42,555 bases of DNA from Rhodoferax sp. (GCF_014859475.1 NZ_JACUUE010000003.1:1-42555), one strand, 5' to 3'. Positions 23,398 to 32,900 are shown, counted from the stretch's first letter. The notes: generated by a model not told the origin, from the letters alone. Made by a program: numbers and translations.

Positions 23398-24837
23398 ATG
23401 AACATATCCAACACTTCCAGGCGCACTCCCAAGTCGAGCCGCACCGCCGCGCTGTCCCCTGCCAAAAGCGCTGATGCCCCGGCCAATGGCTTCAGTTACA
23501 GCCGTACTTTTTTTGAAGGCCTGGTCGATTCGGCCTTGGCCCATGCCAAAAAACTCGGTGCCACCGATGCCGCAGCGCACGCCTCGGAGGGCTGTGGTCT
23601 GAGCGTCTCGGCGCGCTTGGGCGAGCTGGAAAACGTCGAGCGCAACCGCGACAAGTCGCTCGGCATCACCGTGCATTTGGGCCAACGCCGCGGCAACGCC
23701 AGCACCTCCGATTTTTCGCAGGCGGCCATCGAGCAGACCGTGCAGGCCGCATTCGACATTGCCCGTTTCACCGCCGAAGACTCGTTTGCCGCCTTGCCCG
23801 ACGAGGCCGACATTGCCCGCGCTGATGCGCAGCGCACCGACCTGGAGCTGTTTTTTCCCTGGGCCATCACCAGCGAGCAGGCGGCGCAGATTGCGCTGCA
23901 AGCCGAAGCCGCGGCCTTTGCCGTGGACAAGCGCATCAGCAACAGCGAAGGCGCCAGCGTGTCGGCCCAGCAGTCGCACTTTTTCAGCGCCCACACGCAC
24001 GGCTTTCGCGGCGGCTACGCCAGCTCGCGCCACTCCCTGTCGGTGTCGCCGATTGCCGGACGGGGCGACGACATGCAGCGCGACTACTGGTACAGCTCGC
24101 AGCGCAATGCCGCCGAGCTGGCCTCGCCCGAGGCGGTGGGGCGCTACGCTGCCGAGCGCGCCCTGAGCCGTCTGCACGCCCGCAAGATTGCCACCACCGA
24201 ATGCCCGGTGCTGTTCGAGTCGCCGCTGGCGGCTGGCCTGTTGGGCAGCTTTGTGCAGGCCGTCAGTGGCGGCGCGCTGTATCGCAAGAGCAGCTTTTTG
24301 CTCGACAGCTTGGGTAAACCAATTTTCCCCAAGCACATTGACATTCTGGAAGACCCGTTCATCAAGCGCGGCAAGGGCAGTTCGCCGTTTGACGACGAAG
24401 GCGTGCGCGTGCAGGCGCGAAGCGTGGTCGATGCGGGTAGGGTACAGGGTTATTTTCTGGGCAGCTACTCGGCGCGCAAACTGGGCATGAAAACTACCGG
24501 CAACGCGGGCGGCTCGCACAACCTGATTTTTACCTCACGCCTGACGCGTGCTGGCGACAACCTTGATGCCATGCTGCAGCGCTTGGGCACCGGCCTGTTT
24601 GTGACCGAGCTGATGGGCAGCGGCGTCAATTACGTGACCGGCGACTATTCGCGCGGGGCCAGCGGCTTTTGGGTGGAAAAAGGCCGCATTGCCTACCCCG
24701 TGCATGAAATTACCATCGCTGGCAACATGAAGGCCATGCTCAAAGGGATCGTGGCGGTGGGCGCCGATGCCTACAACCACGGCGCCAAAACTGTGGGCTC
24801 GATCCTGATCAACAAGATGAAAGTGGCGGGGAGCTGA
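23398..24837 (+). CDS. pmbA: Metalloprotease PmbA/TldE
   Basis: PmbA-like GSxSTSDFSQAAIEQTVQAAFDIARFTAEDSFAALPD...TGNAGGSHNL; start refined. Confidence 0.94.
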   Translation: MNISNTSRRTPKSSRTAALSPAKSADAPANGFSYSRTFFEGLVDSALAHAKKLGATDAAAHASEGCGLSVSARLGELENVERNRDKSLGITVHLGQRRGNASTSDFSQAAIEQTVQAAFDIARFTAEDSFAALPDEADIARADAQRTDLELFFPWAITSEQAAQIALQAEAAAFAVDKRISNSEGASVSAQQSHFFSAHTHGFRGGYASSRHSLSVSPIAGRGDDMQRDYWYSSQRNAAELASPEAVGRYAAERALSRLHARKIATTECPVLFESPLAAGLLGSFVQAVSGGALYRKSSFLLDSLGKPIFPKHIDILEDPFIKRGKGSSPFDDEGVRVQARSVVDAGRVQGYFLGSYSARKLGMKTTGNAGGSHNLIFTSRLTRAGDNLDAMLQRLGTGLFVTELMGSGVNYVTGDYSRGASGFWVEKGRIAYPVHEITIAGNMKAMLKGIVAVGADAYNHGAKTVGSILINKMKVAGS

Positions 24838-24907
24838 CTTTGACCAGAAATCGTCAGCCACCCAGAGGGCCTACTTCGCTGGACGCACTGACGAATTGTC
24901 AAATCGT

Positions 24908-25666
24908 TCAATGCCCCAGGATTTTCGACAAAAAGTCCTTGCTGCGCTCGCTTTGCGGGTTGTTGAAGAAGTCGTGCGGGTTGTTTTGCTCGACGATCTG
25001 GCCCTGGTCCATGAAGATCACGCGGTCGGCCACGGCCTTGGCAAAGCCCATTTCGTGCGTCACGCAGAGCATGGTGATGCCTTCATCGGCCATGGCAATC
25101 ATCACGTCGAGCACTTCCTTGATCATCTCGGGGTCGAGCGCGCTGGTGGGTTCGTCGAACAGCATGATTTTTGGTTTGAGGCACAACGCGCGGGCAATGG
25201 CCACGCGCTGCTGCTGACCGCCCGAGAGTTGCAGCGGGTACTTGTTGGCCTGTTCGGCAATGCGCACGCGTTCAAGCTGTGCCATGGCTTTTTCTTCGGC
25301 ATCTTTCTTGGGCATCTTGCCGACCCACATCGGCGACAGCGTCAGGTTTTCCAGCACCGTCAGGTGCGGAAACAGGTTGAATTGCTGGAACACCATGCCA
25401 ACTTCCTTGCGTACTTTGTCAATCGCCTTGACGTCGTCGGTCAACTCGGTGCCATCCACGGTCAGGTGGCCTTGCTGGTGCTCTTCGAGACGGTTGATGC
25501 AGCGGATGAGGGTGGATTTGCCCGAGCCCGATGGCCCGCAAATCACGATGCGCTCGCCCTTGGCCACGCTCAGGTCGATGTCGCGCAGCACATGAAAGTC
25601 GTTGCCATACCATTTGTTGACTTTGTCAAAAGTGATGATGGGGGAGGGGGTGTTGGTGTCAGCCAT
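24908..25666 (-). CDS. aapP: Amino-acid ABC transporter ATP-binding protein
   Basis: Walker [25 protein letters not shown], Walker [15 protein letters not shown]; operon context. Confidence 0.92.
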   Translation of the reverse strand: MADTNTPSPIITFDKVNKWYGNDFHVLRDIDLSVAKGERIVICGPSGSGKSTLIRCINRLEEHQQGHLTVDGTELTDDVKAIDKVRKEVGMVFQQFNLFPHLTVLENLTLSPMWVGKMPKKDAEEKAMAQLERVRIAEQANKYPLQLSGGQQQRVAIARALCLKPKIMLFDEPTSALDPEMIKEVLDVMIAMADEGITMLCVTHEMGFAKAVADRVIFMDQGQIVEQNNPHDFFNNPQSERSKDFLSKILGH

Positions 25667-25730
25667 GATGATGATCGGTTGAAGTATTGAAAATCGTGGA
25701 CAGGAAATTTGTCATTGTGTCGCGGTGCTC

Positions 25731-25959
25731 TTTTCCATGAACAGTCCCGTCAATGCGACAGTGACCGTCATTGCGAACGAAGTGAAGCAATCCATGTCCC
25801 CGGACTGCATGGACTGCCGCGCTACGCTCGCAGTGACGAAGTCTCTGTTCAAGGTCCGTGTGCGGTATCAGGCCAGGTACGGCCGGCTCGCCGTGACGAA
25901 GTCTTCGTTCAAGGTCCGTATGCGGTAGCTGGCCGGCTACGATGGGCACGCAACGACGG
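25731..25959 (+). repeat. Dispersed palindromic repeat, copy 1 (palindrome ~25767-25838 plus a duplicated ~60-bp tail)
   Basis: TTTCCATGAACA..CCGTCATTGCGAACGAAGTGAAGCAATCCATG...CATGGACTGCCGCGCTACGCTCGCAGTGACGAAGTCTCTGTTCAAGGTCCGTGTGCGGTATC; shares sequence with 29567-29710 and 42299-42519. Confidence 0.9.
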
Positions 25960-25969
25960 TGCATAACCG

Positions 25970-27073
25970 CTATCTCAACTTACTCTTGTTGACCTGCGTC
26001 TCGACCCAGTGGCTGTAGCGCGACATGGAAAAGCAGAAGACAAAATAGATCAGGGCAATGAAAACGTAGCCTTCAATCGAGAAGGGGCGCCAGTTGGAGT
26101 CGGAGTTGAGCGCCAGGCTCATGGCGCCGGTCAGCTCGTACAGGCTCACGATGGTCACCAGCGAGGTGTCTTTGAAGGTCGAGATGAAGTTGTTCATGAT
26201 GCCCGGCACCACCATGGCCAGGGCTTGTGGCAGCACGATTTTGCGCTGGGTTTGCCAATACGACAGGCCCAGCGTGGCAGCCGCCTCTACCTGGCCCTTG
26301 GGCACTGCCTGCAAACCGCCGCGGATCACCTCGGCCGAATAGGCGGCGGCAAACAGCGTGATGCCCACCAGCACACGCACCAGCACATCAATGTTGACGC
26401 CCGGCGGCATGAACAGCGGGAACATGAACGAGGCCATGAACAGCACCGAGATCAAGGGCACACCGCGAATCAACTCGACATAAATGGTGCAAAAAGTGCG
26501 AATGGCCGGCAGGTTGGAGCGCCGCCCAAGCGCAATCAGCAGCGCCAGCGGAAAAGACATCACCAGCGACAGCGACGCCAGCAAAATGGTCAGTGGCAGG
26601 CCGCCCCAGCGGTCGGTTTCGACCTTGCTCAAGCCCAGCGTGTTGCCGTACATGAGCGCAAAAAATGCCGTCAGCACCACCAGCCACAACAGCGGCAGCC
26701 AGGCGCGCCAGAACATGCGCATGCAGCTGGCCACCAGCAAACCGGTGAGTAGCAGGGTGGCAATGAGCGGGCGCCATTGCTCTTCGAACGGGTAGCGGCC
26801 AAAGATGATGATGCGGTATTTTTCGGTGATCACGCCCCAGCAGGCACCGGCGCCTTCGACGCGGCAGGCATCGTAGTCGGCCGCCCAGACCGCCTTGATG
26901 ATGGCCCAGTTCAAAATTTGCGGCACCAGCCACAGCAGCACCGCGCCAATCAGCAGTGTGGCCAGAGAGGTTTTCCAGTCGGCCAGCAAATTGGCCTTGA
27001 CCCAGGCCACCGGACCTTCGGTGTTGACCGGGGCTGGTCGCGGTGCAATGGGTTGAAAAGTTGTGGTTTTCAT
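25970..27073 (-). CDS. aapM: Amino-acid ABC transporter permease (AapM-like)
   Basis: HisM/GlnP-type permease, VELIRGVPLISVLFMASFMFPLF, EVIRGGLQAVPKGQVEAAATLGLSYWQTQRKIVLPQAL. Confidence 0.9.
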   Translation of the reverse strand: MKTTTFQPIAPRPAPVNTEGPVAWVKANLLADWKTSLATLLIGAVLLWLVPQILNWAIIKAVWAADYDACRVEGAGACWGVITEKYRIIIFGRYPFEEQWRPLIATLLLTGLLVASCMRMFWRAWLPLLWLVVLTAFFALMYGNTLGLSKVETDRWGGLPLTILLASLSLVMSFPLALLIALGRRSNLPAIRTFCTIYVELIRGVPLISVLFMASFMFPLFMPPGVNIDVLVRVLVGITLFAAAYSAEVIRGGLQAVPKGQVEAAATLGLSYWQTQRKIVLPQALAMVVPGIMNNFISTFKDTSLVTIVSLYELTGAMSLALNSDSNWRPFSIEGYVFIALIYFVFCFSMSRYSHWVETQVNKSKLR

Positions 27074-27086
27074 GGTGGGGTCCGAT

Positions 27087-28262
27087 TCAACGTTCCTTGA
27101 TGGCGGCGCGGCTGTTGTACCAGTTCATCAGCAGCGATGTGCCCAGCGAGGTGATCAGGTACACCAGCATCACCAGCGCAATGCATTCCACCGCGCGGCC
27201 GGTCTGGTTGAGTGCGGTGTTGGCGATTGAGACCACATCGGGGTAGCCAATGGCCACCGCCAGAGACGAGTTTTTGGTCAGGTTCAGATACTGGTTGGTC
27301 AGCGGCGGAATGATCACGCGCAGTGCCTGCGGCAGCATGACCAAGCGCATTTCCTGCTTGCGGCTCAGGCCCAGTGCCGATGCTGCTTCAGCCTGGCCGC
27401 GTGCCACCGATGCGATGCCGCCGCGCACCACTTCGGCAATGAAAGCAGCCGTGTAGAGCGTCAGGCCCATCAGCACGGCCAAAAATTCGGGCGTCAGGGC
27501 ACCGCCTTCTTCAACTGAAAATTCGCCTTTGAATGGGCGGTTGAAATCGGTGGGCGCGCCGCCCAGCGCCCAGCCGACCACGCTGGCCAACAGAAGAATC
27601 AAAAGCGGCAGCAGCACCATGCTGCGAGTTTGTCCGGTGGCTTCAAATTGCCTGACCGCCCAGCGCCGATAAGCCCAGCCCAGCAACAAGCCAGGCAGCA
27701 GCCCATAGGCCGCCCAAAGCTGGCCAGTGCTCCAGACCGGAATCGGAAAGTTCAGTCCGCCCTTACTCAAAAAAAGCGGGCCCACTTCCCAGGCCTCGGC
27801 CGAAATGGGTAGCACCTCGGTCAGGATCACGTACCACATCAGCAGTTGCAACAGCACCGGAATATTGCGGAAAAATTCCACGTAGGACAGGCACAGACCC
27901 CGCACCAGCGCATTGCGAGAGAAGCGGCCCACACCCAGCAGCGTGCCCAGCACGGTTGCCAGAATGATGCCGAGCACGGCCACGCGCAGCGTGTTGGTAA
28001 CGCCCACCAGAAAGGCGCTCCAGTAGGCCTCGCCCGAGTCAAACGGGTACAGGCTTTCGCCAATGTCAAAGCCGGCCGCCTGGTTTAAAAAATCAAAGCC
28101 GCTCTGGATACCGCGAACCCGCATGTTTTCCAGTGTGTTGTGCGCCAGAAACCAGACCACACCAGCAATGGCCATCATGGCAATAAGCTGGTAAATCAGG
28201 CCCCTGAAGGCTTGGCTGCGCCAGGACCAATTATTTTTCTTGGGAGGAGTTTGTGGCTTCAT
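27087..28262 (-). CDS. aapQ: Amino-acid ABC transporter permease (AapQ-like)
   Basis: VEFFRNIPVLLQLLMWY, EVVRGGIASVARGQAEAASALGLSRKQEMRLVMLPQALRVI. Confidence 0.9.
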   Translation of the reverse strand: MKPQTPPKKNNWSWRSQAFRGLIYQLIAMMAIAGVVWFLAHNTLENMRVRGIQSGFDFLNQAAGFDIGESLYPFDSGEAYWSAFLVGVTNTLRVAVLGIILATVLGTLLGVGRFSRNALVRGLCLSYVEFFRNIPVLLQLLMWYVILTEVLPISAEAWEVGPLFLSKGGLNFPIPVWSTGQLWAAYGLLPGLLLGWAYRRWAVRQFEATGQTRSMVLLPLLILLLASVVGWALGGAPTDFNRPFKGEFSVEEGGALTPEFLAVLMGLTLYTAAFIAEVVRGGIASVARGQAEAASALGLSRKQEMRLVMLPQALRVIIPPLTNQYLNLTKNSSLAVAIGYPDVVSIANTALNQTGRAVECIALVMLVYLITSLGTSLLMNWYNSRAAIKER

Positions 28263-28345
28263 CGTGATTGGTATCCATCAAAAAAAACGCCGCATGAATC
28301 GCTGGTGACGATGTCAGGCGGCGCCTTGTGCGCTGTGCGCTTGGA

Positions 28346-29380
28346 TTAACGAACCGGGTAGGCGTACATCAGGCCGCCCTTGTTCCACTGGTTGTTGACA
28401 CCACGGGGCAGGCCAAGCGCTGACTTGGGACCCACATTGCGCTCGAAAATTTCGCCGTAGTTGCCGGTCGCCTTGATGGCGTTGGTCATCCAGTCCCTGC
28501 TCAGGCCGAGCAGCTTGCCGGTGTCTTCCGAGACGCCCAGGATGCGTGTTACCACGGGGTCTTTGCTGCTGGTCTTCAGGCTGTCCACATTGGCCTGGGT
28601 GATGCCGTATTCTTCGGCTTCGAGCAGACCGTAGATGGTCCATTTGACGATGGCGAACCACTCGTCGTCACCGCGGCGCACCTGCGGACCCAGCGGCTCC
28701 TTGGAGATCAGCTCGGGCAGGATGACGTGGTCAGCCGGGTTCTTGGCCACCTTGTTGCGGGTAGAAGCCAAACCAGAGGCATCGGTGGTGTAGGCAATGC
28801 AGCGGCCGGTGAAGTAGGCGTTTTCGGCGGCCTCGAGTTTTTCAAACACCACCGGCTTGATGTTCAGGCCATTGGCTTTGGAGTAGTCTGTGAGGTTCTT
28901 CTCGGTGGTGGTGCCAGACTGCACACACACGGTTTGCCCCTTGAGCTGCTTGGCGCTCTTGATCTTGCTTTTGACCGGGACCATGAAGCCCTGGCCGTCG
29001 TAATAGGTAACAACGGTGGAATGCAGGCCCAGCGAGGCGTCACGGGTCAGGGTGAAGGTGGTGTTGCGCGACAGCACATCGATTTCGCCGGATTGCAGGG
29101 CGGTAAAGCGCTGTTGTGCATTCAGCGGCACGTATTTGACCTTTTCAGGGTCGCCCAGCGTGGCTGCGGCGATGGCGCGGCACACATCGATGTCCAGGCC
29201 GCTCCACTTGCCGCTGGAGTCAGCCGCGCCGAAACCTGCCAGGCCGGTGTTGACACCACATACCACCTGACCACGGGCCTTGATGCCGTCCAGGGTTTTT
29301 CCCGCGTGGGCGGGAAGTGCGGCAAGGGTGCCCAGCACAGCGGCAACGACTGCCAGGTTTTTGAGTTTGCTTGATTGCAT
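28346..29380 (-). CDS. aapJ: Amino-acid ABC transporter substrate-binding protein (AapJ-like)
   Basis: Signal peptide (ALPAHA), GVNTGLAGFGAADSSGKWSGLDIDVCRAIAAATLGD. Confidence 0.92.
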   Translation of the reverse strand: MQSSKLKNLAVVAAVLGTLAALPAHAGKTLDGIKARGQVVCGVNTGLAGFGAADSSGKWSGLDIDVCRAIAAATLGDPEKVKYVPLNAQQRFTALQSGEIDVLSRNTTFTLTRDASLGLHSTVVTYYDGQGFMVPVKSKIKSAKQLKGQTVCVQSGTTTEKNLTDYSKANGLNIKPVVFEKLEAAENAYFTGRCIAYTTDASGLASTRNKVAKNPADHVILPELISKEPLGPQVRRGDDEWFAIVKWTIYGLLEAEEYGITQANVDSLKTSSKDPVVTRILGVSEDTGKLLGLSRDWMTNAIKATGNYGEIFERNVGPKSALGLPRGVNNQWNKGGLMYAYPVR

Positions 29381-29566
29381 TGGTTGACTCCAACAAAAAA
29401 AGTTAAAAAAGCTTGTAAGCTACGTCCGCGCACGGATAAATCGACAAGAGGTGAACTTTAACCGCGCGTCGATGGCATTTGCATTCGGGTTTACGCTTGG
29501 AATATATGCATTAAATTCATAATCATATTCAGCGAACCAGGCCCAAAACCTCGACTCAAATTGCCT

Positions 29567-29710
29567 TTCCATGAACACCCCCGTCATTGCGAACGAAGTG
29601 ACGCAATCCATGACCCCGGAAGTCATGGATCGCCACGCTTCGCTCGCGATGACGAAGGCTCTGTTCAAGGTCCGTGTGCGGTATCGGGCCGGGTACGGCT
29701 GGCTCGCAGT
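29567..29710 (+). repeat. Dispersed palindromic repeat, copy 2 (clearest unit)
   Basis: Palindrome arms 29582-29614 and 29622-29654 (27/33 symmetric, 7-nt centre) followed by tail AAGGCTCTGTTCAAGGTCCGTGTGCGGTATCGGGCCGGGTACGGCTGGCTCGC. Confidence 0.9.
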
Positions 29711-29774
29711 AAACATGCCAGTATTAACGTGAAATATCAAAAGCCACGATGAAGGATCAAGCTTGAGATCGCAG

Positions 29775-30641
29775 ATGTCTAACTTGACAACAGAAGCACT
29801 GGGCAAGCCCCTGAACGGCTGGCGCTTGCAGCTCTACATCATTATTTTTGAAGCCGATACCCGTGCCGGGCGCCGCTTTGATCAGGTGCTGATTGCGGTC
29901 ATTCTGGCCAGCGTGGCGGTGGTGATGGCCGACAGCGTTGGGCACATCAACGATCGCTTTCATGGCTGGTTGACGCTCGCAGAATGGTTTTTTACCCTGT
30001 TGTTCACGCTGGAATACGCCGCGCGCCTGAGCTGCGTGCGTCACCCCTGGCGCTACGTTTTCAGTTTTTACGGCATCGTCGATCTGCTGGCGGTGTTACC
30101 TACTTACCTGGCGCTGCTGGTGCCGGAGGTGGGCGTGCTGATTGATGTGCGCATCCTGCGGTTGCTCAGGGTGTTTCGGGTCTTCAAGCTCTCGGCCTAT
30201 GTGTCGGAATACCGGATGCTTGGCCAGGCTTTGCGCGCCAGCAAGCGCAAGATCATGGTGTTTCTGACGGCGGTTTTGATGATTGTGCTGGTGGTGGGCA
30301 CCTTGATGTATGTGGTCGAAGGCCCCGCCAACGGCTACACCAGCATCCCCACTTCGGTTTATTGGGCTATCACCACCATGACCACGGTGGGCTTTGGCGA
30401 CATCACCCCCAAAACAGATTTGGGACGGCTGATTGCGTCTGCCATGATGCTGCTCGGCTGGGGCACGCTGGCGGTGCCCACCGGCATTGTCACGGCCGAA
30501 ATGGCCTATGCGCGCAATGCGCCCAGCACCACGCGCACCTGCCAGGAATGCCTGACCGAAGGCCATATGCCCGATGCCAATTTTTGTCGCCATTGCGGCG
30601 TGCGTTTGCCGGCCTATGCCAATGACGCGGACGCGCCATGA
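29775..30641 (+). CDS. Voltage-gated potassium channel-like ion transporter with C-terminal zinc ribbon
   Basis: S4 RILRLLRVFRVFKL, selectivity filter TTVGFGD, C-terminal CQECLTEGHMPDANFCRHCGVRLP. Confidence 0.9.
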   Translation: MSNLTTEALGKPLNGWRLQLYIIIFEADTRAGRRFDQVLIAVILASVAVVMADSVGHINDRFHGWLTLAEWFFTLLFTLEYAARLSCVRHPWRYVFSFYGIVDLLAVLPTYLALLVPEVGVLIDVRILRLLRVFRVFKLSAYVSEYRMLGQALRASKRKIMVFLTAVLMIVLVVGTLMYVVEGPANGYTSIPTSVYWAITTMTTVGFGDITPKTDLGRLIASAMMLLGWGTLAVPTGIVTAEMAYARNAPSTTRTCQECLTEGHMPDANFCRHCGVRLPAYANDADAP

Positions 30642-30686
30642 GGTGCTGCGCTACGATGCGCATCTTTGCAAAACAAGGAGACCAAA

Positions 30687-31706
30687 ATGTTGGATACCGT
30701 CATCGCGGGCAGCCTGCCCAAACCCGCCTGGCTGGCCGAAACGCAAAAACTCTGGCCGCAGTGGAAGGCCACGGGTGACGAGCTGCTGCAAGCCAAGCGC
30801 GACGCCACGCTGCTTTGGATCAAGCTGCAGGAAGACGCGGGCCTGGACATCATTGGCGACGGCGAGCAGGCGCGCCAGCACTTTGTGCACGGCTTTCTGG
30901 AGCAAGTAGAAGGCATCGACTTCGAGCACAAGGTGACGATGGGCATTCGCGATGGCCGCTACGACGCACAGGTGCCGCAAGTGGTGGCACCGCTCAAACT
31001 CAAGGGTCGCGTGCACGCGCTCGAAGCCCAACTGCTGCGCGCCCACACCAAAAAGAAAGTCAAGTTCACGCTGCCCGGCCCCATGACCATCGTCGATACT
31101 GTGGCCGACCGCTGTTACGGCAGCAAGGTCGATATGGCGATGGCGTTTGCCGACCTGCTGAACCAGGAGGCGCTGGCGCTGCAGGCCGACGGCGTGGACA
31201 TCATCCAGTTTGATGAACCCGCCTTCAACGTCTATTTGAAAGATGCGGCAACGTGGGGCGTGCAGGCCTTGGAGCGCGCCGCAAAGGGGCTCACCTGCAC
31301 CACCGCTGTGCACATCTGCTACGGCTACGGCATCAAGGCCAACCTGGACTGGAAGGAAACGCTGGGCCAGCAGTGGCGCCAATACGAAGCCATTTTTCCG
31401 GCCATTGCGGCCAGCAGCATCAACCAGGTGAGCCTGGAGTGCTACCACTCCCATGTGCGCCCGCACCTGATGGGCTTGCTGGCCGGCAAGGACGTGATGG
31501 TGGGGGTGATCGATGTCGCCAGCGACGAGGTGGAAACCGCCGAGCAGGTGGCCGACACCATCGGCAAGGCGCTGCAATACGTGCCCAAGCACCGCCTGTT
31601 TCCCTGCACTAACTGCGGCATGGCGCCGATGAACCGCGACATCGCGCTGGCCAAGCTCAAGGCGCTCACTGAAGGCGCAGCCCTGGCGCGCCAAAGATTG
31701 GACTGA
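30687..31706 (+). CDS. MetE-like cobalamin-independent methionine synthase family protein (catalytic barrel only)
   Basis: LPGPMTIVDT, DIIQFDEPAFN, AVHICYG, CTNCGMAPM; ~340 aa. Confidence 0.85.
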   Translation: MLDTVIAGSLPKPAWLAETQKLWPQWKATGDELLQAKRDATLLWIKLQEDAGLDIIGDGEQARQHFVHGFLEQVEGIDFEHKVTMGIRDGRYDAQVPQVVAPLKLKGRVHALEAQLLRAHTKKKVKFTLPGPMTIVDTVADRCYGSKVDMAMAFADLLNQEALALQADGVDIIQFDEPAFNVYLKDAATWGVQALERAAKGLTCTTAVHICYGYGIKANLDWKETLGQQWRQYEAIFPAIAASSINQVSLECYHSHVRPHLMGLLAGKDVMVGVIDVASDEVETAEQVADTIGKALQYVPKHRLFPCTNCGMAPMNRDIALAKLKALTEGAALARQRLD

Positions 31707-31709
31707 AAA

Positions 31710-32900
31710 ATGCCGCTGAATTCTGTTGCCCCCGAAAAAGTCGGCCTGTGCCCGCAGCGCCTGCAGCGGCTGATGGACGTGTTGCAGGCCGAAGTGACCA
31801 GGAAACGCCTGCCTGGCGCCGTGGCGGTGGTGGCGCGGCATGGTCACGTGGCCTTGTTTGACAGCGTGGGCCTGCTCAACCCGGTCACTGGTGTGGCCAT
31901 GACGCACGATGCCCGCTTTCGCATCTATTCCATGACCAAGCCGATCGTCTCGGTGGCGGCCATGATGCTGATGGAAGAGGGCAAGCTGTTGCTCAATGAC
32001 CCGGTGGCTAAATTTTTGCCCGAATTCGCGGCGCAGCAGGTGGCCACCTTGGTCGATGGCACGGTGCAGTTGCAGGCGGTGGCGCGCGCTGCCACGTTGC
32101 ATGATTTGCTACGCCACACCGCCGGCATGACCTATGAGTTTCTGGGCAGCACGCCGGTGCAGCGCCAGTACACCCAGTTGCGCATTGGCTCGCGCGAGCG
32201 CACTTTGGCTGATTTCACGCAGCAATTGGCCAGCCTGCCGCTGGTGTTCCAGCCCGGCACGGCGTTTGAGTACAGCCGCGCCACCGACGTGCTGGGGCGG
32301 GTGATTGAGGTGGTGTCTGGCCAAACGTTGCAAGCCTTTTTGCGCGAGCGCATCTTTGAGCCGCTGGCCATGCCCGACACCGCGTTTCATGTGCAGGACC
32401 AGCACCACGAGCTGATTGCCGAGCCCTTTGCCCGCGACCCCGATGGCGGCGTGCAGATGCGCGTGATTGATGTGCGCAACGATGCGGCGCTGGCATCAGG
32501 CGGCGGCGGGCTCACCTCAACCGCGATGGACTACGCGCGCTTTTTGCAGTTCATGCTGAACCGCGGCGAACTCTCCGGCGTACGCCTGCTGGGCCCGCGC
32601 ACGGTCGATTTCATGACCACCGACCACCTCGGAGACATCCCGGTATTCAGTGCCGGTTCACGTTCGCTGCTGCCCGCCGGGCATGGCTTTGGCCTGGGCT
32701 TTGCGGTGCGCAAAAACCTGGGTGGGGCGCCAGTGCCGGGCTCGGTGGGCACCTACTTTTGGGGCGGCCTGGCGGGGACCACATTCTTTGTCGATCCGGC
32801 GTTGGACCTGTTTGGCATTCTGATGCTGCAGGCACCGAACCAGCGCGAGTACTACCGCATGCTGTTTCGGGACATGGTGTATGCGGCGCTACAGGATTGA
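31710..32900 (+). CDS. Serine hydrolase (class C beta-lactamase/EstB-like)
   Basis: RIYSMTKPIVSVAAMMLMEEGKL (SxxK), YSRATDVLG (YxN-like region), GHGFGLGFAV. Confidence 0.88.
   Translation: MPLNSVAPEKVGLCPQRLQRLMDVLQAEVTRKRLPGAVAVVARHGHVALFDSVGLLNPVTGVAMTHDARFRIYSMTKPIVSVAAMMLMEEGKLLLNDPVAKFLPEFAAQQVATLVDGTVQLQAVARAATLHDLLRHTAGMTYEFLGSTPVQRQYTQLRIGSRERTLADFTQQLASLPLVFQPGTAFEYSRATDVLGRVIEVVSGQTLQAFLRERIFEPLAMPDTAFHVQDQHHELIAEPFARDPDGGVQMRVIDVRNDAALASGGGGLTSTAMDYARFLQFMLNRGELSGVRLLGPRTVDFMTTDHLGDIPVFSAGSRSLLPAGHGFGLGFAVRKNLGGAPVPGSVGTYFWGGLAGTTFFVDPALDLFGILMLQAPNQREYYRMLFRDMVYAALQD

Noticed and set aside
25731-25959. Possible CRISPR-like array because of repeated palindromes
   Set aside because: No regular repeat-spacer periodicity and no cas genes; the repeats are dispersed palindromic elements.
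25709-25966. 85-aa ORF over repeat copy 1 (HCERSEAIHVPG...), with similar ORFs at 29561-29752 and 42179-42421
   Set aside because: The shared peptides come from translating the palindromic repeat; no independent evidence of a coding gene.
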